From contig CANJKD010000199.1 in NCBI GenBank assembly GCA_947474415.1, positions 1 through 5,635 of the forward strand: a stretch of 5,635 nucleotides of DNA. Direction: 5' to 3'. The DNA is from Burkholderiales bacterium (lineage in GTDB: Bacteria; Pseudomonadota; Gammaproteobacteria; Burkholderiales; Burkholderiaceae_C). Each line of letters begins with the position of its first letter. The first letter of the stretch is position 1. The notes beneath the pieces were generated by a model that saw nothing but the letters and a program-made list of their open reading frames with translations, was not told the origin of the DNA and searched no databases. A program made the translations under genes and the position numbers. Shown piece after piece: positions 1-5,624 of the stretch.

Positions 1-1
1 C

Positions 2-64
2 GGCCAGGACGCGCTCAAGTCCACCGGCGGCGCGGGCTTGTTCTACTGCTTCGCGGCCGACTGA
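2..64 (+). CDS. 3' end of an unidentified protein gene (partial)
   Basis: These are the last 20 codons and TGA stop of a gene that begins before the window. The visible C-terminus ends in GLFYCFAAD. All 20 sense codons end in G or C, which is a strong coding signature in this genome and the main reason to believe the frame. The peptide is too short to assign to a family and no function is proposed. Its last 22 bases overlap, tail to tail, the end of the minus-strand frame that stops at 43, so at least one of the two annotated 3' ends may be wrong. I favour this gene as the genuine user of the overlap, because the opposing frame has lost its codon bias there. Confidence 0.6.
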   Translation, partial: GQDALKSTGGAGLFYCFAAD

Positions 65-384
65 CCTCTGGCTCGTTCACCAAGAGGCGTTGCCGAACGG
101 ATTCGTCGCTGACGGGCTGACGGCGAACCGCTCGCCGAACGGCCCGAGCCCAGCGTCTGGACGGCCGCTTCGACTCGGCTCTTGAGGGTCTGCGCCTCGC
201 TCTTGCTGAGCTTCTTGTCGTCATCGGTGTCGGCCGCGGTCATCAGCACCTTCGAGGCGGTGGCGAATTCGCGGCTGTTGCCGAACACCTTGCGGCCATG
301 GGGCGTGTCCCAGAGGAACATTTCGAGCCCGAGAAAGCAGAGGTGCAGCGCGGCGACCAGACCGACCAGAACATTGGCAATCAT
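43..384 (-). CDS. DUF1304-like N-terminus joined to an EF-hand (chimeric or degraded membrane protein)
   Basis: This encodes a 113-residue protein. The start at 384 (MIANVLVG) is chosen because DUF1304 proteins begin this way and a purine-rich AAAGG lies about 9 bases upstream; the frame stays open to 510 but has no support there. Residues 1-25 form one hydrophobic helix. Residues 21-47, including EMFLWDTPHGRKVFG and EFATASKVL, match the conserved start of DUF1304, a small integral membrane family of about 118 residues and unknown function. From recall of the family, the conserved AANQGLYNG segment and the remaining membrane helices should follow, but they are absent. Residues 52-63 instead form a canonical EF-hand loop (DTDDDKKLSKSE, with D at 1, 3 and 5, L at 8, E at 12) flanked by helices. 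From residue 82 the codon bias collapses. It may be a Ca-binding chimera or a recombination-damaged gene. Confidence 0.6.
   Translation of the reverse strand: MIANVLVGLVAALHLCFLGLEMFLWDTPHGRKVFGNSREFATASKVLMTAADTDDDKKLSKSEAQTLKSRVEAAVQTLGSGRSASGSPSARQRRIRSATPLGERARGQSAAKQ
196..231 (-). other. EF-hand calcium-binding loop (residues 52-63)
   Basis: The encoded loop DTDDDKKLSKSE fits the 12-residue EF-hand consensus: acidic ligands at positions 1, 3 and 5, a hydrophobic residue at 8 and the bidentate glutamate at 12. Position 6 is lysine instead of the usual glycine, which may weaken but does not exclude metal binding. The preceding EFATASKVLMTAA and following AQTLKSRVEAAV can form the E and F helices. 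Only one hand is visible, whereas EF-hands normally pair. Confidence 0.6.
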
Positions 385-455
385 CGAGCAGACCTTTCGC
401 GGAACGCCGCCCCCAGGTCGACGCCATCCCTCGTCCGCAATGGTATGGTTACTCC

Positions 456-1013
456 ATGACCGCTCCGCCTTCGCGCGTGCTGCCGAAACTGCCACCGCGC
501 CTGCCGACAATCAACTACCTCGCCGGCTACGCCGCCGAGCTGCAGGCCCAGGTGCAAGACCAGCTCGCGAAAGGCACGCTGGGCGAACGCCTGCAACGCC
601 GCTACGCCGAACCGCACGGCGTGCGCACCGATGGCATGTTGTACGACTACACGATGGCGCTGAAGAGCCGCCACCTGCGCAATGCCGAACCGCTCAGCAA
701 GGTGGTGTACGACAACCGCCTGCACGTGATCCGCAACGCACTGGGCACGCACACCACCGTGTCGCGCGTGCAGGGCAGCAAGCTGAAGGCGAAGCGCGAG
801 ATCCGCATCGCCGGCCTGTTCCGCACACTGCCGGCCGAGTTCCTGAAGATGATCGTGGTGCACGAACTCGCGCACATGAAGGAGCGCGACCACGACAAGG
901 CCTTCTATGCGTTGTGCCGGCACATGGAACCGGGCTACCACCAGCTCGAATTCGACCTGCGGTTGTGCCTGATGCACGCCGAGGCGACGGGCCAGGCGCT
1001 GTGGCCTGCCTGA
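456..1013 (+). CDS. YgjP-like (DUF45/M48-type) zinc metallopeptidase
   Basis: This 185-residue protein is predicted to be a zinc-dependent peptidase of the YgjP (formerly DUF45) group. The catalytic signature is at residues 136-140, HELAH: His136 and His140 bind zinc and Glu137 is the catalytic base. His146 in the following ERDHDKAFY stretch is the likely third ligand, as in YgjP homologues (HELAH-x5-H). There is no signal peptide or membrane helix, so a cytoplasmic location is expected. Substrates of this family are not established. The length is slightly below the roughly 170-240 usual for the family and the protein looks complete. No clear Shine-Dalgarno sequence precedes ATG 456; an extended -10-like TGGTATGGT lies only 7 bases upstream. 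The gene diverges from the DUF1304-like gene across 71 bp and converges with the PIN toxin gene, 37 bp away. Confidence 0.9.
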   Translation: MTAPPSRVLPKLPPRLPTINYLAGYAAELQAQVQDQLAKGTLGERLQRRYAEPHGVRTDGMLYDYTMALKSRHLRNAEPLSKVVYDNRLHVIRNALGTHTTVSRVQGSKLKAKREIRIAGLFRTLPAEFLKMIVVHELAHMKERDHDKAFYALCRHMEPGYHQLEFDLRLCLMHAEATGQALWPA

Positions 1014-1025
1014 ATGGTGCACCCG

Positions 1026-1043
1026 GCACCGGTGAACCGGCGC
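1026..1043 (-). terminator. Weak hairpin between converging genes
   Basis: The minus-strand RNA can form a 7-bp stem with one G-U pair around a UUCA loop, just beyond the toxin stop codon (TAG, 1053-1051). No U-tract follows. Its position between the converging peptidase and toxin genes is what suggests termination; the structure alone is weak. Confidence 0.2.
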
Positions 1044-1050
1044 TGGCCCG

Positions 1051-1458
1051 CTACGGCGAGGCCGTCAACAGCCTGGCGCCATCGACCTTGGCTGCCGCCT
1101 TGTCGAGCGTCCACAGCGGTCCGGAATTCGCGGCCGTTGCCAGGGCGGCGTGCAGGCAGTCAGAGGAGTCGGCCAAGGTTTTGGCGTGCTGCAGCAGAGC
1201 GAGTTCGAGCGTGCTTTCGGACTCGAAACTCAGCTCTGCCGAGGACAGCAGATCCGACCGCGTCTGAACCACCGCTTGCTTCTCGAACTTGAAATTCGAA
1301 CGCAGCACCCACTCGAGTTCGAGCGAGACAGTCACGGCAACGAAGAGCGTCTGGGCTTCATTCACGCGCTTCCGAATCAGCTTCCTGGCTGCGGTCGATT
1401 GCGCCGCATCGTCTTGAACCAGAAAGCGAATCAAGACGTTCGTGTCGAGCGCCGCCAT
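1051..1458 (-). CDS. PIN-domain ribonuclease toxin (VapC-like)
   Basis: This 135-residue single PIN domain is predicted to be a Mg-dependent RNase toxin of a type II toxin-antitoxin pair. The acidic active-site residues are all visible: Asp5 in LDTNVLIRF, Glu47 in the LELEWVLR segment, Asp97 and Asp100 in ADSSDCLHAAL, and Asp119 in TLDKAA near the end. Size and motif order fit an intact VapC. The ATG shares one base with the TGA of the antitoxin gene (TGATG), and there is no strong ribosome-binding site, so translation is probably coupled. Seven of its first 25 codons end in A or T, clearly more than in the transporter genes, which suggests horizontal origin. RNA targets cannot be read from sequence; VapC enzymes of other bacteria cut initiator tRNA or rRNA. 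Confidence 0.88.
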   Translation of the reverse strand: MAALDTNVLIRFLVQDDAAQSTAARKLIRKRVNEAQTLFVAVTVSLELEWVLRSNFKFEKQAVVQTRSDLLSSAELSFESESTLELALLQHAKTLADSSDCLHAALATAANSGPLWTLDKAAAKVDGARLLTASP

Positions 1459-1622
1459 CAGCGCCAGGCGTGCATGTCTTCAAGGGCGACCGGCTTGCCT
1501 TTGGGTGCCTTGAGCTTGCCGGCCAGGTCCAGGATTGACTTCGTCTTTGCCCGCACTATGAGCGCACCGTCTGGAAGCACATGCCAGACCAGTCGGGTCT
1601 GCGGGTACCAGCGCCTCCTCAC
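1458..1622 (-). CDS. Shortened AbrB/MazE-like (VapB-type) antitoxin
   Basis: This is a 54-codon frame with a GTG start. Residues 11-54 resemble the C-terminal two thirds of AbrB/SpoVT-fold antitoxins paired with PIN toxins: a last strand pair (LVWHVLPDGALIVRAK), a SILDLAGKLK helix and a PKGKPVALEDMHAWR tail that should wrap the toxin. The family's usual N-terminus, with a KGQVTIPxxVR motif, is missing, and upstream DNA in this frame is transporter-coding sequence. Full-length relatives have about 75-85 residues. GTG 1622 overlaps the permease stop as GTGA and follows AAGGAGG by 4 bases. The 3' end overlaps the toxin start by one base. Twelve of 54 codons end in A or T, including a rare ATA, as in the toxin gene. 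It probably neutralises the toxin but lacks a complete DNA-binding domain. It could instead be an untranslated remnant. Confidence 0.62.
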   Translation of the reverse strand: MRRRWYPQTRLVWHVLPDGALIVRAKTKSILDLAGKLKAPKGKPVALEDMHAWR

Positions 1623-4222
1623 CAGTCCTCCTTGACCGCCAGCGCCATCTGCCGCCCCGCTGGGCTGCGCGCGGCGAGCCAGGCGGTGAGCGTGCCGGCC
1701 AGCATCACGGCGGCGCACAAGGCACCCAGGCGCGCCCAGGGCAGCAGCAGGTCCATGCTCCAGTGGAAGCTCTGCGGGTTCACGACCTTGACCAGCACAA
1801 CGCTCACCGCCAGCCCGAGCAGCAGGCCAAGCAGCGCGCCAGTGGCGGTCCAGACCGCGCCTTCGGCAGTCACCACCGCGAGCACTTGCGCGCGCGTGAG
1901 CCCCAGGTGCGCGAGCAGGCCGAATTCCTTGCGGCGCGCCAGCACCTGGGCCGAGAAGCTGGCCGCGATGCCGAACAGGCCGATCGCGATCGCCACCGCC
2001 TGCAGCCAGTAGGTGACGGCGAAGCTGCGGTCGAAGATGCGCAGCGACAGCGTGCGGATCTCGCCGGCCGACGCGAACTCCAGCAGCGCGCCGTCGCGGC
2101 CGAGTTCGCTGGCCAGCCCGCGCAGCGATGCCTGGACCGCGCTGCCGTCCGCGCCCGGCTGCAGCCACAGCGCGAGGTCGTTGATGCGCCAGTCGCCGGT
2201 CAGGCGTTGGTAGTCGTCGCGGGCCATCGCGATGGCGCCGTGCTGGCGCGCGTAGTCACGCCACACACCGCGCACGAACACGCGCGTGGCGATGCTGTTC
2301 ATGCCTTGCTGCAAGGGCAGCGTCAATGAAGTGCCCGGTGCGGCGCCGTACAGGCTGACCATCGCTTCGCTCACGTAGACGGCGATGGCCGTGTTCCCGA
2401 TGGTTGGCAGCGCGACCAACTCACCGACCAGCGGCAGGTCTTTCGCGGGGTCGGCGAGCGTGCGCGAGATCAGCACCACGGCGGGCTTGTCGGCCGCCAT
2501 CTGCAAGGGCAGCACGCGCTGCGCCTCGGCCCGTTGCACGCCGTTGATCAAGGCCGCGCGGCGCGGCAGGTCGGCCGGCAGCGTGACCACGTCGCCGGCC
2601 ACCACCGACGAGCCGGCGCGCACGTACAGGTCGGCCGGCAGCACCGTGCCCAGCCACTGCGTGACGGCGTCGCGAAAGCTCGCCACCATCACCGTCAGCG
2701 CCACCGCCAGGCTCAGGCTCGCGACCACGCCGGCGACCGCGATCGTCGCGGTGTGGCGCTGGTGGCGCGCGCGTTCCACCGCCAGCAGCGCGAGCGCATG
2801 GCGCGGTGGCGCCACGCCTTTCAGCAGGGCCGCCACGCCCACCGGCACGCAGGCGATGCCACCGAGCAGCAGGCAGGCCACCGACAAGTAGGCCGCGAGC
2901 GGAATGCCCGCCAGCGGCGGCAGCATCGACAAGCCCACGCCGGTGGCCAGCAGCAGCGGGCCGACCCAGGCCGGGCCGGTTGTCGAACCGCTCGTGCCCA
3001 GCCCTTTCAAGGCCTGCGCCGGCGCGAAGCGTTGCGCGGCGCGCGCCGGCAACCAGCCGCCGACCATCGCCGCGGCCACGCCGAGCCCGCCGTAGACCGC
3101 CGCCGCGCCGGCATCGAACTGCAACGCCGGCGCGACGCCGGGAAAGTAGCCCCCGCCGAGGTCGCCGGCCAGCAGGCGCAAGGCCGTTGCTGCCAGCCCT
3201 GTGCCCAGCGCCAGACCGAGCACACTGCCAGCCGCGCCCAGCAGGGCCGATTCGGCCAGCACCAGTTGCATCCGTTCGCGCCCGCTCAGGCCCAACACGC
3301 CGAGCAAGGCGAGCTGCGGCAAGCGCTTCGCGACCGACAGCGACAGGATCGAAAACACCAGGAAGGAGCCGGTGAACAAGGCCACGAGCGCGAGCACGGT
3401 CAGGTTCACGCGGTAGGCGCGCGAGACGTTCGAGATGCGTTGCGCCGCTTCGTCTGGCGCCGCTGCGCGAATGCCTTGCGGCAAGGCCAGTTCGCGCAAC
3501 ACGGTGGCGCGGTCGGCGCCCGCGCGCAGGCGCACGTCGATGCGGCTGACGCGGCCGAGCCAGCCGAAGGCGGTCTGTGCGCCGGCGATGTCCATCACCG
3601 CCAGCGCCGCACCAGCCGCACCACCCGCGCCATCGGTGCCGCCCATACCGCCTGCCGCAATACTGCCTTGCACACGCAACCGGACGCTTCCGTTCGTCGT
3701 CTGCAAGCGCAGCGGGCGGCCATCAAGCGGCTTGCCCTGAAGCGACGTTGCGCCCAGCTTCCGGCGTGCTGCGGCGTTGAGGAAAATCGCCCCGGGGTCG
3801 AGCAGCGCGAAGCGGTCGGCGGCGTCGGCCGGGCGCGGCATCAGCGCCGGCGAGAGCGGGGCTGCCACCAGCGCATCCAGGCCGATCACCTTCAACGCGA
3901 CGCGCTCATTGCGTTCGTCGAAGGCATAGGTGTCGATCTCGATCACCGGGCTCGCAATGGCCACCTGCGGGTGGCGCGCGACGCGCTCGTAGAGGGCCTC
4001 GTCGAAGCCGCTGCGCTGGCCACGCAATTCGAAGTCGGGCTGGCCGTTCACCGAGCGCACCGCCGAACTGAATTCGCTCAACGCCGACTGGTTGATGAGT
4101 TGCACCGAGAACGCCAGCGCGACGCCGAGCGTGACGGCCAGCAGCGCGGCCAGGTTGCGCCACGGGTGGTGGCGAAGTTCGGGCCAGGACCATGCGCGCA
4201 GCAGGCGCAGCAGCAAGCGCAT
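1619..4222 (-). CDS. ABC transporter permease with two FtsX domains (YbbP/MacB-type)
   Basis: This 867-residue inner-membrane permease belongs to the type VII (MacB/LolCDE/YbbAP) ABC superfamily. Ten membrane helices can be placed roughly at residues 21-44, 274-298, 320-350, 370-395, 418-436, 440-466, 490-515, 735-757, 783-812 and 828-850. Two large periplasmic domains, about 45-270 and 516-730, separate them. This is the duplicated FtsX layout of YbbP (about 800 residues) rather than single-module LolC/LolE/MacB. Cytoplasmic loops after helices 2 and 8 carry the typical VAKRLPQLALLGVLGLS and LARRKEFGLLAHLGLT coupling motifs. Residues 189-206 are a Gly/Ala-rich loop. Type VII systems use mechanotransmission to extract or push lipids, lipoproteins or drugs; the substrate here is unknown. 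The ATG shares one base with the ATPase stop (TGATG). The C-terminus ends naturally in VKEDW, with its stop overlapping the antitoxin GTG. Confidence 0.93.
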   Translation of the reverse strand: MRLLLRLLRAWSWPELRHHPWRNLAALLAVTLGVALAFSVQLINQSALSEFSSAVRSVNGQPDFELRGQRSGFDEALYERVARHPQVAIASPVIEIDTYAFDERNERVALKVIGLDALVAAPLSPALMPRPADAADRFALLDPGAIFLNAAARRKLGATSLQGKPLDGRPLRLQTTNGSVRLRVQGSIAAGGMGGTDGAGGAAGAALAVMDIAGAQTAFGWLGRVSRIDVRLRAGADRATVLRELALPQGIRAAAPDEAAQRISNVSRAYRVNLTVLALVALFTGSFLVFSILSLSVAKRLPQLALLGVLGLSGRERMQLVLAESALLGAAGSVLGLALGTGLAATALRLLAGDLGGGYFPGVAPALQFDAGAAAVYGGLGVAAAMVGGWLPARAAQRFAPAQALKGLGTSGSTTGPAWVGPLLLATGVGLSMLPPLAGIPLAAYLSVACLLLGGIACVPVGVAALLKGVAPPRHALALLAVERARHQRHTATIAVAGVVASLSLAVALTVMVASFRDAVTQWLGTVLPADLYVRAGSSVVAGDVVTLPADLPRRAALINGVQRAEAQRVLPLQMAADKPAVVLISRTLADPAKDLPLVGELVALPTIGNTAIAVYVSEAMVSLYGAAPGTSLTLPLQQGMNSIATRVFVRGVWRDYARQHGAIAMARDDYQRLTGDWRINDLALWLQPGADGSAVQASLRGLASELGRDGALLEFASAGEIRTLSLRIFDRSFAVTYWLQAVAIAIGLFGIAASFSAQVLARRKEFGLLAHLGLTRAQVLAVVTAEGAVWTATGALLGLLLGLAVSVVLVKVVNPQSFHWSMDLLLPWARLGALCAAVMLAGTLTAWLAARSPAGRQMALAVKEDW
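1627..1633 (-). promoter_or_regulatory. Shine-Dalgarno AAGGAGG for the antitoxin GTG start
   Basis: A perfect AAGGAGG lies 4 bases before GTG 1622, inside the last codons of the permease (VKEDW). The spacing is slightly short, but this is the only good ribosome-binding site for the antitoxin frame and it decides the start. The bases also encode the common C-terminal residues of the permease, so the match could be partly coincidental. Confidence 0.5.
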
Positions 4223-4932
4223 CAGGCGGGCGCCGCCGATGGGTTGCGGGTGCGGTCCTGCGCCTTGTCGGGCTGAGCGTCGACAGGGCCTTCGCTCATG
4301 CCGGTGGCGGTGAGCGTCAACACCCGGTCGGCGCGCGCTGCGGCGGCGCGCGAATGCGTCACCAGCACGCAGGCCGCGCCCTCGCGGCGCACCTGCGCGC
4401 AGAGCAGGTCCATCACGCGCTCGGCAGTGCTTGGGTCGAGGTTGCCGGTGGGTTCGTCGGCCAGGATGAGTTGCGGCCGGTGCACCAGCGCCCGCGCGAT
4501 CGCAACCCGCTGCAACTGCCCGCCCGACAAGGTTTCCGGAAGCCGCGCGCCCAGGCCTTCCAGCCCCACCGCCGCCAGCACCGATTGCACGCGCGCATCG
4601 TCGGGCCGCCCCTGCAGCAGCAGCGGCAGGCCGACGTTGTGCGCAACGCTCAGGAGCGGCAGCACATGAAAGGCCTGAAACACGAAGCCGAGGTGGGCGC
4701 GGCGAAACAGCGCCTGCTGCGTTTCGGGCAGCACGGTGACGTTCGTGCCGTGGACCAGCACCCGGCCACTGTTCACGCTGTCGAGCCCGGCAATGCAGTT
4801 CAACAGCGTCGACTTGCCGACGCCCGATTCACCGAGGATGGCAACGAACTCACCGGCTGCGACCTGCAGATCAACTTGCGAAAAGACCGGCACGCCGCCG
4901 TAGCACTTGGAAAGATCGCGGAGTTGCAGCAT
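4222..4932 (-). CDS. ABC transporter ATP-binding protein (LolD/YbbA/MacB-type)
   Basis: This is a 236-residue ATPase. Visible motifs: A-loop Tyr11, Walker A GESGVGKST (34-42), Q-loop Gln86 in FVFQAF, signature LSGGQ (135-139), Walker B LILADE (155-160) with catalytic Glu160, D-loop GNLD (163-166) and H-loop His193. The short Q-loop-to-signature spacing and ADEPTGNLD are typical of the type VII exporter ATPases (LolD, YbbA, FtsE, MacB). It should dimerise on the cytoplasmic face and power the double-FtsX permease encoded next, with a one-base overlap. The start MLQLRDLS at 4932 matches the family. An in-frame GTG at 4968 would add 12 residues; it follows GGAGG by only 2 bases, so it is less likely but possible. 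The last 20 or so residues form a polar tail rich in Asp, Gln, Arg and Pro, beyond the conserved fold. Confidence 0.94.
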   Translation of the reverse strand: MLQLRDLSKCYGGVPVFSQVDLQVAAGEFVAILGESGVGKSTLLNCIAGLDSVNSGRVLVHGTNVTVLPETQQALFRRAHLGFVFQAFHVLPLLSVAHNVGLPLLLQGRPDDARVQSVLAAVGLEGLGARLPETLSGGQLQRVAIARALVHRPQLILADEPTGNLDPSTAERVMDLLCAQVRREGAACVLVTHSRAAAARADRVLTLTATGMSEGPVDAQPDKAQDRTRNPSAAPA

Positions 4933-4996
4933 GAGCAGGCCGGGGTGAAGACGGGCTGATTCAACCACAGCCTCCGTTCACTTCGGTCTTGAACGG

Positions 4997-5024
4997 GCAA
5001 AGGCTGCCCGAGGGCAGCCTTTGC
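4997..5024 (-). terminator. Rho-independent-like terminator after the PEP-CTERM gene
   Basis: This is a perfect 12-bp inverted repeat, GCAAAGGCTGCC / GGCAGCCTTTGC, around a CGAG loop, 24 bases after the stop codon at 5049. The stem is GC-rich with an AAA/TTT foot, but a long U-tract is missing. Position and symmetry support termination of the upstream PEP-CTERM transcript, with possible readthrough into the ABC operon. The remaining bases 4933-4996 hold no promoter I can defend. Confidence 0.72.
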
Positions 5025-5048
5025 AACAGGGAAGCGGCGCCGGGAAGG

Positions 5049-5624
5049 TCAGACAGGCTTGCGGCGCCGCGCGGCGAAGCCGACCGCGAACAGGCCGCCG
5101 GCCAGCAGCGCGTAAGTGGTTGGCTCGGGAACGGCGGCCACGGTCATCACGCGAATGTGGTCACCGGGGGCTGCGGCCACCCAGGAAAACGTCATGGTGT
5201 CGCCGGCGTAGGTAGTGTGGGCCTTGTCGTTGGCCTCCAGGCCGATCAAGACGTTGCGGTAGTCGTAAGCCACGCCGGGCTTGCCGAACGAGGCCGTGGC
5301 TTGCAGTTCCGACTGGTCGTCCTGCACGAACAGAATCTTGCTGTCGAAGATGACGGCGCCCTTCACGCGGGTATCGGTGTGGTCCGGGTCGAAGAACACG
5401 AACCATGAATCGACCGCCTGGCCTTGCCAGGTGCCGGTGCTCTCGAACATCCAGAACAGCTTGTTCGGCTGGTTGAGGTTGTTGTTGCCGACCGGGCCGA
5501 CGCCGCTGTACTTCACGAAGCTGTCGGGGGCCACCAGCACGGCAGTCGGGTCGGCGGGCTGAACCGCATGGGCCGCCAAGGCGAACACGCCGAGGGCGAT
5601 GGCGGACAGGGCTTGCTTGGTCAT
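5049..5624 (-). CDS. PEP-CTERM sorting-domain exported protein
   Basis: This 191-residue protein is made for export. Residues 1-20 form a signal peptide (MTKQ, then a hydrophobic core, ending AHA before Val21). The middle, about 21-160, is rich in Asp, Thr and aromatic residues, with no family I recognise; the pattern fits a compact beta-rich domain. The C-terminus is a textbook PEP-CTERM signal: VPEP at 165-168, a short membrane helix (about 170-184) and a basic RRRKPV end. In known systems an exosortase recognises this signal, and the protein is processed and delivered to the surface or extracellular matrix, often alongside exopolysaccharide. No exosortase lies in this window. The start at 5624 is preceded by GAAAG and gives a correct signal peptide. 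The terminator hairpin downstream separates it from the ABC operon. Confidence 0.9.
   Translation of the reverse strand: MTKQALSAIALGVFALAAHAVQPADPTAVLVAPDSFVKYSGVGPVGNNNLNQPNKLFWMFESTGTWQGQAVDSWFVFFDPDHTDTRVKGAVIFDSKILFVQDDQSELQATASFGKPGVAYDYRNVLIGLEANDKAHTTYAGDTMTFSWVAAAPGDHIRVMTVAAVPEPTTYALLAGGLFAVGFAARRRKPV

Noticed and set aside
121..137. Hairpin CGGCGA-accgc-TCGCCG as a terminator after the gene ending at 64
   Set aside because: The stem is only 6 bp, there is no U-tract on either strand and it lies more than 50 bases past the stop. Such stems arise often in DNA this GC-rich.
182..1267. A 361-codon plus-strand open frame across three genes
   Set aside because: It runs out of frame through the peptidase and antisense to the DUF1304-like and toxin genes, and encodes Arg/Pro/Ala-rich low-complexity sequence.
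1199..1326. Recurrent GAGTTCGAG motifs within the toxin gene
   Set aside because: They encode repeated Leu-Glu-Leu and Phe-Glu residues in helices and do not have regular spacing.
1623..2168. Upstream extension of the antitoxin frame to a 236-residue protein
   Set aside because: All of this extension lies within the permease gene in another frame and reads as Ala/Arg/Gly-rich shadow; only the part from GTG 1622 resembles an antitoxin.
2567..2642. 16-bp direct repeat CAGGTCGGCCGGCAGC at 2567-2582 and 2627-2642
   Set aside because: The two copies are 60 bp apart and encode two LPADL motifs in the permease. It is most simply explained by codon bias on similar peptides, with no other repeat units.
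2534..4276. A 580-codon plus-strand open frame opposite the permease
   Set aside because: Its product is rich in Arg, Gln, His and Ala with no domain or membrane pattern. It is the expected antisense shadow of a GC3-biased gene; the minus frame has clear FtsX features.
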